This document shows, in pieces, positions 33,515-45,622 of a stretch of 64,000 nt of DNA (position 1 is the first letter of the stretch; every line of letters begins with the position of its first letter). Position numbers and translations under genes: made by a program. Origin of the DNA: Rhizophagus irregularis (taxonomy: Eukaryota; Glomeromycota; Glomeromycetes; Glomerales; Glomeraceae); contig NC_089454.1 in assembly GCF_026210795.1 (NCBI RefSeq), forward strand, positions 124,001 through 188,000, written 5' to 3'. Below the pieces are notes generated by a model that was not told the origin of the DNA, did not search any database, and saw only the letters and a program-made list of their open reading frames with translations.

Positions 33515-34012
33515 GGCTATCTTATGTCAGTTTCTACACATCCACAAGTATAAGCAGAAAATTAAAGGAAGATGAATGATAGTGCCAAAGTATCTAGTGG
33601 AATAAAAATTATGTACGGACGGTTTTATCTACTGGCTATATTATCTGCTGTATATTGTGATCAACATCACACAGTCACAGATAATAAATGACGCGCTATT
33701 TTAAGTTTTTCATTTGAACAAAACAATATTAAAAAAACCTATAACATGATAAAGAGATGGATCAGCAATATCAGTCAGAGATAATGTTATCGTGTAACAA
33801 ACTTACTGGAGATAAAGCAACATTTTTCTTCGATGAAACTTTATATAAACCAGGGTACCTGTAGTAGTTGTTTCAATCTTACCTCTAAGACAAGAAACGA
33901 ATCTGTAATATACTCAGATAATAAATCTTGAAGAGCAATTTTAATTCTTGTATAAATTCTATATAAAGGTCAATTTAAATTTATTCTTTACTGAAGGCAA
34001 AGTTTGTCTAAA
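33515..34012. other. Intergenic, nothing recognised
   Basis: Spacer between two divergently oriented genes. It probably contains both promoters; no clear elements were seen. Confidence 0.35.
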
Positions 34013-34186
34013 ATGGAGTTTATTTGGATTATTGTAATTTCGGCAATAATTATCTTATTTCTCGGCGGTATATGCTATCGTTGCTGTATATACGATCCAG
34101 AACAAGAACAAATGATCGAAGATCTAGAACAAGACTTGAACCAAATAATTACAAGGTCATGGAGTAGAGGAAGTCAAATGGAGTAG
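34013..34186 (+). CDS. Small single-pass membrane protein candidate, 57 aa
   Basis: ATG at 34,013 (an upstream in-frame TTG is not expected to be used). The sequence is a short N-terminus, a membrane segment (IWIIVISAIIILFLGGIC), a Cys-containing juxtamembrane YRCCIY, and an acidic tail (DPEQEQMIEDLEQDLNQ). The organisation is that of a small membrane microprotein. No homologue recognised and no introns. Confidence 0.4.
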   Translation: MEFIWIIVISAIIILFLGGICYRCCIYDPEQEQMIEDLEQDLNQIITRSWSRGSQME

Positions 34187-34389
34187 AGGGATTTAAAGAA
34201 GTCATTTGGGAGAACCTTAGCCCTGCGTTCTAGTATGTTTTTAGAAAAAAAGATAATATTTACCTTATTCAACCATAATTCAGTTTATGGAATATGAAAG
34301 TTTTTAGATCTTAAGATTCATGTAAATATTTATGAAATTTTGAAAAAAAAAACATTTAATTTTTAATTAATAAATACAAGAATAATTAT

Positions 34390-35360
34390 TTATTCCTCAA
34401 AATCCATGAATGTGTTGCAACATGATCGCAAACGTTTCTCAGGATCGGACTGTAATAAAGACGAAATGAGATTTTTAGCATCCGAAGAGATTTGATTTGG
34501 TATTTTGATAAGTTTCACGTGTTTTCAACCATAAAAGGAGGCTCCCCAACCAAAAATTCATAACACAACACTCCAAGCATCTATCTTTTGGTCATAACTC
34601 GTGTCTTTGATCATTTCAGGTGCCAAGTAATCAGGCGTAACGTCTCTAGCTTGCGTCGAAATCCGAAATCTTTATCTTATCATCACTTGACAATAGTATA
34701 TTTTTCTGGCTTCATATCTCATGAATGATTTTTTTCTTTTGAAGATAGGCAAGAGCATCTGCTATCTGAGATATATAACTTGCTGCTTTATGTTCTGTAA
34801 AAGGCCCATCTTTTTGATGATGCTTATACAATTCTCCATTTTCGGTATATTCCAACACCAAAAATACGCGATGCTTATCGTGAAAGTAACCATATGACCA
34901 TATAAGCGCAAGATATTGAGACGTCTCAAATGGAGACATCCCAATATCTTACGCTTATATGGACAATTTTCTTGTCTTTTCTCTTGCCGTATAAACCCGA
35001 CCGAAACGCCCTCCACCAAGAGGGTTCCCCATTTCAAAATCATCTAAACGCCACACTCTAGCTCTTAAGAATTTGTTATTTCGTTGATTTGCCAGAGGCT
35101 TCATCATAAATTGATAATTCAGATTTTTGGCCGTGTTTAATAGAACTCGAGACTTTTCCAGATTTGACAGACTTCTGTTGATTATCTGGTTTATTTTTTT
35201 TGGAATTGAATTTTCCCAACAGACTTTACAGTAATGTTAACAACAGTTTTTGGCACTAGAGAAACGCGTTTTGCAGAACACTCAAATCCGGATTCAATTT
35301 TGAGTTTATCCATACGCTCTTCTAGTTTTAAGTTATAAGCTTTATTGTTTTCCTTGCCAT
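34390..35360 (-). pseudogene. Aurora-like protein kinase pseudogene
   Basis: Minus-strand fragments, without the introns normal for this genome: MDKLKIESGFECSAKRVSLV (35,360), a Ser/Lys linker, RVWRLDDFEMGNPL with the glycine loop GGGRFGRVY, NILRLYGYFHDKHRVFLVLE with a GELYKHHQKDGPF block, HKAASYISQIADALAYLQKK then IIHE, NILLSSDDKIKISDF, DYLAPEMIKDTSYDQKIDAW, LVGEPPF, and SSLLQSDPEKRLRS. This follows the Aurora/Ipl1 kinase order. There are many stops and frameshifts, and the strand carrying the ATP-anchoring Lys is missing, replaced by a quasi-palindrome (34,898-34,962). The lack of introns suggests a processed copy. Confidence 0.7.
34898..34962. repeat. Quasi-palindrome inside the kinase pseudogene
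   Basis: Two 30-base arms (34898-34927 and 34933-34962) are reverse complements with 27 of 30 matches, separated by AAATG. One arm is the normal coding sequence for RLNILRLYG; the other is its inverted copy. Confidence 0.85.
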
Positions 35361-35990
35361 GAAATTTCGCGTTTAATATTAAAGAGGTTTTGTTAACATT
35401 TCCTGTAAATTTGACAAGTCCGTTGTTAGGGCAATTATAAAAAGAATAAAAGTGAAAAGAAAAAAAATAATACTGTGAGTCTGTGATATATACAAAATTG
35501 ATGCTATTATCACGTCATTTAATAGTTTTGGAATTTTGTGCTACATCGATAAATTTATAATACGTAATACGTAGATAAAAATCATAATCTACAAATGCTC
35601 AGATCAAATTATTATGTGAAATAGCCCAAGAAAATTTCCCGTGATTCCATTTTTGTGATGAGGATGAAAAGTAGTATTTACGAAATTTATCAGGGAATGT
35701 TAATACTTCCGGGACACAAACTTATTCACTTTGTAATTATCGATCAGTGGTACAAATGACATTAATGTGAATAGGTAAAATTAGAAAGTTTGTGTTGTAT
35801 TTATTTATCAATAAAGTTACTTTACAAAAATTCTAATGTGCTCACAAGTAAACTTATCACAGAGTTCATTATACATGATAGTCTAATTGTTCTCCGTCGC
35901 TCAATTCTTCTATTTTTTTTTCTTGAACAATTTTAACGCATTAACTGCATTACAGCTGACCATCATCTAAAACAAAGTAATTTTTCTCGA
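35361..35990. other. Intergenic, nothing recognised
   Basis: Spacer. No coding signal. Confidence 0.35.
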
Positions 35991-37200
35991 CCAGGAATCC
36001 AAATAAATGATTAGTGTTACGATTACCAGTACCATTGTGAATGGATCAGATTTCATTTGAGATCATGTGGGAGTTCCTTGGGACACAGTGCAACGTCCCT
36101 GTTGCTGTATTTTTTTACGATTTCGTATAACATTTTATCGTCTATTACCTGAAGCAAGAATCCATATTAGCAAAGTTCCTTCGCTCCTTCCTCGCAGATT
36201 CTTGCCAAATTTTTCCTTTCTTCTTCAGATATTGGTTTTGCTATTCTCTTTTTGGCGTTACGAACAAAATACAAATAATTCGTCGCGTACTATCCCGTTC
36301 CACTTCGATACCTTCAATGTCAGTTTTCACAGAATTGTTTCGTAATATGTTCGTAAACGATATAGGATCAACGAAATAAATATTCAGACTTCAGAGTATC
36401 CGAATCTTCATAATAAATAAGATTAAGAGTAAGGGGTAGTTTTCCTTCTATTACCCTCACATCGAATAAATGATACAGTAATGTCCTTAATATCCCATCT
36501 ATGTCACTTATCATCATGGGTATAAGATACAAGGATATCATTAGTGGCATTATTACAATAATATATCCACCAGGGGTTGCTTTTACAAAATAAATTGCTA
36601 AATTATCGGTATCCTCATAATATCTGAAAACTATATCAGGCCTTTCAAAGCCATATTGTGGAGTCAATGAAAATAAACCTGTATGTATCATCAGTACATA
36701 AAATCATAGAGCCTTAAATATACACACAAAATTCAAATATTATCTTACCAATCTGCAAAGTTTTCGACATTAATGAGGCTGGATTGAACCTGTTGAATTA
36801 TATGTTCTTGTTCGGTTGCTTATTTTACTACTAAGCTGAAATTTATAATAAAGTTAGAACCGCATGCGAAAAAATAAATATGAAAAAGAAATCCAAATTA
36901 AATGGTTCGGAGTCTGGACGAAGACTACTCACAAATATTCACAACTTTAGAATATGCGATGTGGAGTTTTCAGAACTAACTTCAAAAGATATTCTTGCCC
37001 CAATATCTTACCGGACCAGGTATAAAAGTTATTATAGTCCAAGGGTTAGTTGATGGATTTATAACCACACGAAGAAGTAGTTCGTTATCTTGAAACTTCT
37101 GTTGAATAATTACTCTCTCAGTCTTAGGATATGTGTTATCCCTAGTGGAATCACTATTTCTATACGAGATGAATTTTTCATGATTTCACCATAATCAATA
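35990..37200 (-). pseudogene. Decayed multi-exon hypothetical gene
   Basis: Minus-strand coding pieces: VIIQQKFQDNELLLRVVINP then TNPWTIITFIPGP ending at a GTAAGA donor (about 37,010), ATEQEHIIQQVQSSLINVEN up to a GTAAGA donor (preceded by a stop), ORF 36,368-36,691 (PDIVFRYYEDTDNLAIYFVK..; DIDGILRTLLYHLFDVRV), and RNAKKRIAKPISEEERKNLA in a shifted frame. Composition is protein-like throughout, but stops and shifts prevent a full model. Not recognised beyond resemblance to lineage-specific Rhizophagus proteins. Confidence 0.4.
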
Positions 37201-37426
37201 TATTCAGTAAAAAAATAAGTATATAGTGTACTATTCTTTATTAAATAAAATATAAATACAAAAATATTTATAATAATAAAAATAAAAATATTATCACTTA
37301 TATTTTATATCATATACAATATATTATACCCATTTTTTTAAACTTCAGATGGATGAATATTTCATAGAATTCACGTTTCTTAAGATTTTTATATTAGAGA
37401 ATTCGCGTGATTTTAAGGTTTTAATG

Positions 37427-37971
37427 TTAAATGATTTCATGAAATTTTTGAGATTCTAATATTTCCAATTGCTTCCTCAGACGTTGATTGTAATTGTTTT
37501 TTATTTGATTCGCTGTTCTTTTAGTTTTGAATGTGTCATTAATGATGGCAGCAATTCTTGCCCAACCATTATCAGTTTCACTTTGACGATATTTGAGGAT
37601 TAAAGCTTCTTCTTCCTTTGATAATGGATGCTTATCAACTGGTTATAATTTATAAAGGTATAAGGTATTTTTGTAAATTTAAATCAAAAGGAAATATTTC
37701 AATTAATAATTTACTTACTGCCATCAAGATGACCGAAATACCTTTCACGACATTGCTTAGCATTGCGAGTTCCCATTTCTGCTGCTATATTTCTCCATTT
37801 TCTTTTATTATATTTTATTACCAAACTTATTAATTTTTCATCTTCCTATTATTAAAATATAAAAGAAAGATTAATTAATAATATTGACAATAATTAAAAA
37901 ACATGAAGAATGTAAATTACTTCAGCTTTCCAGTGAATATGCTGACGATGAATTTTTTTCATTTTAGGCAT
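37427..37971 (-). CDS. Two-repeat Myb-like DNA-binding protein
   Basis: Three exons (37921-37971, 37719-37845, 37427-37638) with consensus GT-AG introns give 390 nt and 129 aa, frame closed. It starts MPKMKKIHRQHIHWKAEEDE. Repeat 1 is WKAEEDEKLISLVIKYNK .. WRNIAAEMGTRNAKQCRERY; repeat 2 is SKEEEALILKYRQ .. WARIAAIINDTFKTKRTANQ then IKNNYNQRL. The spaced Trp residues and KQCRERY/NQIKNNY helices are the R2R3-type SANT/Myb signature, so this should bind DNA as a nuclear factor. It is very short with no activation domain visible. Related relics lie at 1-200 and about 670-750. It could be a domesticated or transposon-associated Myb. Each exon alone is too short to stand out as an open frame. Confidence 0.85.
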
Positions 37972-38496
37972 TTTCTTTTTCTTTTTTTTTATATTTTTTA
38001 TAAAAAAAGTAAAAAAAAAAGGAAAGAATAAAAGAAAAGAAATGAATAAAAAAAGATAATTTTATTAATTAATTACTTTTTGAAGCAGTAAACGTAGTAA
38101 TATCTTTAAAAAGTGTGTGTAACTTTGGTGATTTTAGGTTATTCATTTTTAATAATAATAAAAGGAAATTAATTTTATAAATTACAATAAAAATGAACCG
38201 TTTTTTTTGGTTACAAAAATATGGCGTTTGTATTGATCCTGTAAAATATCAAATGCCAAGTACTGTGCCTGAAGTAACCATCTGATCAAAATATTTGAAG
38301 AAAGAAATAGTTAACCGCGTTTGCTGTCATTTAAATGATTAATCATTGCCATTAATGAGTTAATTAAGGATTGAAAAAACCAGTTTAAATACTGTATATA
38401 TCAAATTTAACTTTTAAATTATTCCGCAATAAAAAATGGGATAATATTTTATTAACAAAAATTTATTATCATAAAAAAAAAATGGAATCATAAAGA
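37972..38496. other. Intergenic, nothing recognised
   Basis: Spacer with poly-A/T runs and a small hairpin (AACCG, T-run, GGTTA) near 38,196. It holds the promoter of the Myb gene and the 3' end of the channel gene. Confidence 0.35.
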
Positions 38497-41400
38497 TTAT
38501 TTTCTCTCTTTTACTAATTTTATCAATTCTTTAAGATTTTCTTCTACGGAACTAATCCTATTCGTTATATCATTTATCTTTTCTTCTAAATTATTTTGAC
38601 AATCTTTCAACTTTTGTTTTTCTTTACTTTTACTTATTTTACCATCATTTACAAATAATTCTTCCTCTTCTATATTAGATATTGATGTATCCCCTCTATA
38701 ATGATGTTTTTGATGTTTTTCATCAAAATCATCATCATCATCATCAATTTCATCAATATAATCATCATCATCATCAGTTTCGTCATCCTCAAATTTATGA
38801 AAACGATCTAATAATGATTTATGTGTTTTCTTATATTTTTCAGCTTTTGCTAACCATTCTTCTTGACTTTCCAAACTACCTACATAATAAATATATCTTG
38901 GATTTCCCCTTGTATTACCAAATGGTTTTTCTATCGCTTCATATTCTGCTATTAAATCTGCTCGAAATTTTAATACTGCTTGTTTAACATTAGATTTTGT
39001 TTCATCAAATACACCTCTTAAAGGAAAAAAAAAAAATGAATTCATAAATTTAAATTTACAAAAAAAGTTAAAAGAATTAGAAGAAAATTTATTATTACTT
39101 ACGTCATAAATGCAATTAACATATTCTGCATAATAAAGACTAATAAAATACTTGCGACTATAAAATGAATGAACTATTATATAATATGTATATAACCGTA
39201 TATTTTTCTATAAATTATAATAAAAATAAAACTTACTTATACTTAATACTGTTATTGGCCAAAAATTCCAGTTTTCCAATTGATCCCATCGACCAAGCAT
39301 CCAAAAATATACTGCAATAATAGATTGTGGTAATTTACGATAATAATTATCACTTGTTGTATCGAGGTCGTAAGTTTGATGAATTTTAAATTTAAATGAA
39401 GAATCATCATCTGTTTCAAAAGTTTCTCCTGAAGGTTTTTCACTAATATAATCTGGATGTCTTAATAAAAAGTGCCTATTATTTTTAATAATAATAAATC
39501 AAATTAATTTTAAAATCTAAAAAAAAAAAATCATCCCAAAAATATAATAATCATAATTCGACTAATTTGACTCACATAGAATGTCCAAACCCAATGATCA
39601 CAAGTAATATAAAAATTATAAATGTTGAAACTCCATATAATATGTTTACAATCATGTTAATGTAGTGAGCAGATTTTTCAAAAAATCTCATGAGGAGTAT
39701 CAATTCAAACCAAAGTAATAAAATTACAAAAGTTATGGTTATTACCCTGGAGTTATCAGATAAATTAAGGGTTTTAAAAGTATAAAATGTTGTTAATGAT
39801 ATTATAGGAACTACACAGGCTAAAAAATCAACGATATGATAAACTGTAAAATATTTCCATCCATCATAACGTAATTGAATGATTTCTTTTGATAGTAGGT
39901 AATATCCAAGATAATAAAATATAAAATAATATAAATAAGAAATTTTTTCTTTATAATCAATAACTCCAGTGATGATACCAAACAAAACAGCATAAAGTAT
40001 ATATAATATAATATGTCGTATAAAGTGATTGCGTGCTGATTCCCATTTAAAATTTATACAAGCTTCCATTGCTGGATTATCGTATAATACTTCGTTCTCA
40101 TCTTGTCTAATGAAACGTAGAAAAGAACTTCTCTGATGATCTTCTTGTAATGTATAGCCTCTCGGCTTTAATAATATTTTTGTGAGAAGAAAAGGAATTT
40201 TCCATTTAGGAGCTTTTTTATCAATACCTTCAGGGTAAACTGTGAAATCTGGAAGTGGGACTACACGTAAATTTGTTACTGGCAATTCTTCAGGTTTTCC
40301 TTCCTTGTTCCTAAGAGAAAGTTTCGAGTTGTAAAACTTTATTAAAAAGAAATATAATATATTTAAACACGAATTTATTTTATTACCTTTTAAAACTTGG
40401 ACGAACGCTCTTTACTTTTTTCCACCAAGATTTCTGTTCTTGCTTCTGTATTAAACCTGGTTTAACATTTAACGCATAAACTGATCTATTGTATCCCCTT
40501 TTCAACTCCTTTTGATTAATAAATATAGGATCCAAATATTCTTCTTTCGCGCCAAAACATGGTTTATAAAACATTTCTTTGATATATATATCTATATATA
40601 AAAAATTATTTGTTAGTCTTAGTATTATGGCTTGGAATACTAAATAAATTCACTAACCTAAATTACGTTCCATTAACAAAGGAATAACTTTGCTAACGGT
40701 AAACATCCAACCCGTGTTTTGCATAGCATTATTTGAATAATATTCAAGTAACATCGCGACTATCTTACGATGCGCACCTATTAAAATATGAAAATGTTTA
40801 AAGAATTGGTAAAATTAGAAAAAAAAATTTTAATGTGTTTTAATTACCTTCCGAACTTTCAATTGCAATTTGCAAATCACTTTTCTTTATTGAACTTTTC
40901 AAATCGTGAAGCCTTGGAACATGTAAATTTCGACAAATGTAAATCGGACAATCTACATTATTTCTTAATGATGTGTTCTCGAAAAGAATACGTTTTATTA
41001 AATTAATTCGATGTCCACGAATAAGGTTAGCCATCAGATTAAAACGAATTTCCGACAATTTCCAAACATTCGGATATTTTTTAATAATATGAATAACAAG
41101 TTTTTCCGTATCATGAACCAAAGATTCGAATTTATTTTGATTTTTTGGACCAACTGGTTCATTCCTTCGATTATATAGAAATTCCAGAGCTTCACATGCT
41201 TCCTTCAAAGTATGTGTATTTTGTGGCCAATGAATATTTATTCCTAAAAAACTCATACTATTATGTTTAGATGGGATCTTTAAATCTAATGAAAATTCAT
41301 GTTTTCCAATTGAAAGAGAATCAATGAGAATTCTTTGATTTCCTGGATTTGTCCATATATATTCTAAAACTCTTTTAGATTTTGCGTTACGATCTTTTTT

Positions 41401-43022
41401 ACGCCATACTTGAACAGTTGATTCACCTATAATCAATTGAATTGATTTCTTTTCATCCAAATAAGCTGAAATTCGTCTATATTGTTTATAATGTACCCAT
41501 GGTTCTTTGTTATTAACAACGATAGAACGATTATTTTCCTTTCTTGCATCCAACCATTTTCCATCTAATTGAAATATTATATGATAATATTTAAATTTAT
41601 CCGTAGAATGGTCATAAATATTTTGAAATGAGAGTTTTAAGAGATTTTCCGAAACTCTCAAATGTCTATTCAATAATGCTTCAATAATAGGATTATGAAG
41701 AATAGAAAAAATTTTTTCATCATCAGTGACAGAAATAATTGTTCCACTTGAATTTGCAATTGAATAATTCGCACTTCCTTGTAACATTGGAAATATTTTT
41801 TTAATATCTATTTTATGAATATTACTTTTATAAGAGAAAAGATCCCAAATAATTATTACAGGAGCAAATTTAACTTTTCCATTTTCATGATAACCAATTT
41901 CTTCTTCAACTATAATAAATAATTCTTCATCATTATTAATAAATGATATTAATTTTATTCCATTAATATTATAAAAAGATTTTGTTGTTACTTCAAGTCC
42001 ATTTTCCATTAAATAAATAGTAATACTATTATCACCATGACAATGAGCCAATAAAGTTCCATTTTTAGAAATCGCAAAGATTGCGTTTCCAATAGTTGAA
42101 GAAGTAATGATTTCTTCACGTTTCTGAAAAGTCATTTCTAATTCATAAGATTGTAAATTATACATTTCAACCCTATTGGTTTTATAATCTTCAGCGAAAA
42201 AATAATTTTTTTCAACACTTGAATTTAAAAATTTTTTACAAGAAACATCTTGATATAATTTTAATATATTAAATGCTACTATTGAAGGAAAGTAAAATTC
42301 TTCCGCATTTATTGTCTTGTTAAATAATCCTGATTTTGGAAGTGAAAAATTATCTTTATGATAAATTTTAGATTTTGTAATACCTAAAACGTTCATAATA
42401 ATTAAGTTTGTGAATCCATTAGATTCATCTGATTCTGCTGTGGATGAATGATTTTCTAAGAAATGTAAAACTCCTCCAATATTATCAATTGTAGTTGGAA
42501 TTTTTGATTTATTACGAGTTGAAATGACAAAAGTCATTGAGGGAGTAAAACCATCATTCCCTGTTTCTATGTCAATAACATTTTGTGTTCTTTTCAAATT
42601 ATTCTCATCTGGTCCAGACATTATATCATTATCATTAAAACATGAAATCGCAATCAATACATCATTAGTTCCACGAATATTTATCGAGTTGGATATAGCC
42701 AAAGACCAATAAGGAGAAAGTAAATTCGATTCATTAAATTTGATTAAAGTAATACATTCATCTAAATCTTTTGATTCATATAATCTTATTTCATAGTTTT
42801 CTAAACAATTAAAAAATTTAATTTTTTCGATTTTTTTTTTAAAAAAAAAAAATTGGTTTTTTTTTTCGTACCGGTATTGAAAAAGGCAGCGAATCTTCCA
42901 TCAGGGCTTAATGCCACGTGATTTTTTGAAACATCGTCTTGAATTTTTGATTCCCTGCTTTGAAAAGTGTATATCGAGGCTACTTCGTTAGTAATTTCAA
43001 GAAAATCAGTTTCTTTTTGCAT
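38497..43022 (-). CDS. Ion-transport channel with WD-like N-terminal domain
   Basis: Eight exons (42872-43022, 40848-42800, 40658-40777, 40387-40591, 39576-40310, 39237-39475, 39103-39157, 38497-39016) give 3,978 nt and 1,325 aa with the frame closing exactly. Residues ~1-700 are beta-rich and propeller-like (NHVALSPDGRFAAFF at the start; FAISKNGTLLAHCHGDNSIT). An ankyrin-like stretch (HRKIVAMLLEYYSNN) follows, then a membrane domain with about six helices (for example HIILYILYAVLFGIITGVI; ITITFVILLLWFELILLM), a pore-like VYFWMLGRWDQL segment, and a last helix SILLVFIMQNMLIAFM. The tail has an Asp-rich run and a coiled coil. This is the TRP-like ion_trans family expanded in Rhizophagus; ion selectivity cannot be read from the sequence. 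Confidence 0.85.
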
Positions 43023-43101
43023 AATTGGAGAAGTAAATTAGAGAGTAGTAATATTATAATCGTAACGGCGAATCTGTAATATATATATATATTATACAAT
43101 G

Positions 43102-43134
<33 letters not shown>

Positions 43135-44880
43135 TTAGAAATTATTTTAAGACAAAAAACAAATCAAGGGGGAATTTACTAATTAAATGAACTTAACGTA
43201 GTACATTTGTTTTCTTTATGAAAGTCTGTTTGAAACGACTAAATTTTATTCTTTCATTATAAAATAAATTGACAAAAATATTTTTCATACAAAAATCCAA
43301 ATTTTTAATTAATTTATTTGTTTTTTTCCTTTGTTAGTTCTTAGAAGAGTCAATCAGTGTCTCACCGCAATTTTATCTCCGTTTATTTTTCTTTTTTTGG
43401 AATTACATTACTTTATGTTTGCATGTTACACAAATTTAAACAATAAGAAATCAAATTTTATTCGTTGTTCAATAAAGAACTAAATATGATAAAATCTACA
43501 CTATAAGCATATACATTATGATCGGAAAATATTTATTTAATCGGTTGTTAATTACTATATTCTCGATTATTCTCATTGCTATCGTCGCTTTTTAAAACGG
43601 GTTTGCTACATTTGAATTTCCCCCTTATATAATATGTCGCACAAAATACTCCGGAATCCGGATATTACTATGTAAGGCTGGACAGTATTTATTTATTTAT
43701 ATATTATTTATTTTTTTTATTTATTATTTATTTTGCAGTTGTTAGTAGTATATTGTAATAACGAGTAAGAACAATCGGAGCGGTGCATTATTTTATTTTA
43801 CCTCATTTGTTCCGGAATTTATTCTGTAGATTTTATCTCGGAAAAATATTTTTGCGGTAAAAATCAAAGTTTTTTGTGGACATTTACTCCGGAAACCTGA
43901 TAGACTTTCACCCGTTATTCCCTAACGTCTTAGTCAGTACTGAAGTAAACAAAGATTTTGCTTATTGTTATAAATATTTATAGTATCGGTAAATACTAGA
44001 CGAAATATAAGTAATAATCAATCGCAAAACATCGAATTAACATAATTGCCAAAGTTAGTTCAACTTTCAAGAAAATTCCCTACTCCAAGTTAAAGGATGA
44101 ATTAAATCATTTCCTTCCTTATCTGTTATTTTTAAAATTCTTCCAATTAATCTCATTGAGCTTCATATTCATATTTGTTCATATTCGCCTATTTTTAAAT
44201 ATTTAATTATTTACTTCAATTTTAACGATGCATTACTATAAATATTAAACAAAAATAAATTTCAAATATGGGGAACGATTTTCATCATTATCTATCTGAT
44301 CTGAGTAATGTTTTCATGATCATCTGATTGTTATTCCATCAGGTCAAAATGTTCAAAGTCTACTGATAGATAATATGTATTTGATATTATTCTAATATAT
44401 CAGAATATAATTATAATTGGTATATATTCTTTTAAAAAAACGAATAGTTTTGTTTTTTTATTCATAATAAAAATTTTATTTATTCGAAAAAGGCGAAATA
44501 GATAGTTCAGCCCTCTTTTTTTTCAAGATTTGTTTGCGTACCTAGCCCAGCACGGCTATAATTCTGGGCATACATTAATGAAAAAATATCAACCAATAAA
44601 AATCAATGACAGTACGACGACCGTATACTCACTCATTATATTCTCATAAATTCGACTAGCTATATCGATCAGTTAAAAGTCTAAATAGGGCCAATTATAA
44701 TGAAGGCATATACGAAAAAGTATATTATTTTGAAAAGTCGTACGAAAAAAAGCGGTAAAAGTCTTATGTTAAAATAGAGTACCATCAAATATAAGTAAAA
44801 TTTAAGTTCACGTAAATTTTCTAGTAAAAGCTGTATATTTTTAAGTGTAAAACCAATAAATTTATCAAAAATTATTTATA
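43023..44880. other. Intergenic; AT microsatellite at 43,081-43,134
   Basis: A long spacer upstream of the channel gene. It holds a TA dinucleotide repeat at 43,081-43,134 and otherwise AT-rich unique-looking sequence. No gene was found on either strand. Confidence 0.4.
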
Positions 44881-44929
44881 TAAAATTGCCATTGATTACT
44901 TTAAAAAATGTATGGGTCGTACGTGCAAT

Positions 44930-45065
44930 TCGATGTCGGACAAAATCTCGACATCCATTTTCCCGACAGGACGTTTGCCCGACACAGTTGACCTACATTA
45001 GTTTTAATGCTGATCAAAGTTGTCGGGAAAATGTCCTGTCGGGAAATCGTCTGTCGGGAATTATT
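44930..45065. repeat. TGTCGGGA inverted-repeat cluster
   Basis: TCCCGACAGGAC and its complement GTCCTGTCGGGA face each other around about 45,000, with further TGTCGGG and CCCGACA copies. The layout resembles the TGTCCGGA clusters but uses a different core. Confidence 0.55.
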
Positions 45066-45087
45066 ATATGCCAATACTATACTACAG

Positions 45088-45286
45088 CAGCGATGTGCAC
45101 TGGAACATTGGAAGCTATTGGAAACTTCCAATTCTTCCAAATTCCAATCTTCAAATACCATAGATATTATATGTAAAGATAATATGAATAAAAAATTATT
45201 GGAATATTGGAAAGGATTGGAATTGGAAGGATTGGAAGGTCCAATTCCGATAAAAAATCATTGGAAGCCTTCCAAGCACATCACTA
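45088..45286. mobile_element. ~200-bp foldback MITE with GATGTGC ends and TTGGAA repeats
   Basis: The left end CAGCGATGTGCACTGGAA and the right end (reverse complement TAGTGATGTGCTTGGAA) form terminal inverted repeats. The interior is built from ATTGGAA and TTCCAAT words in opposing orientation, so almost the whole element folds. No clear target duplication was resolved. ORFs across it are artefacts. Confidence 0.6.
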
Positions 45287-45622
45287 AATACTAGCACAAA
45301 ATGAACAATAAAAGATCTTGAACAACTTTTAATCATTAACAGACATTAATAGGTTTCTTTCTGCAATTCCACCTCCTAATATTCATTCTGTTCAAGTTTA
45401 TGTTTCAAATACTCTATTACTTTTAATTCTCTCTTCCAAAATTAATAATACTGCTGAAAAAATCTTTCATTTACAATATCCATAATCTATAAATTTTTTC
45501 AGTTATAGATAAATTTCAATCACAAAGTCAATAAATCATGCTGAATAAATTTAATATGAAATAAAGTTTTTGACTTATTTGCTAAATAGTATCAAATATG
45601 ATAAAAGAAATTTGTATATGTT
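45287..45622. other. Intergenic, nothing recognised
   Basis: AT-rich spacer between two MITEs. Confidence 0.35.

Noticed and set aside
38682-38987. His-rich plus-strand ORF
   Set aside because: It is antisense to the Asp-rich tail of the ion-channel gene.
44886-45294. Several ~90-codon ORFs
   Set aside because: They cross the TGTCGGGA inverted repeats and a foldback MITE and are open in three frames by composition.
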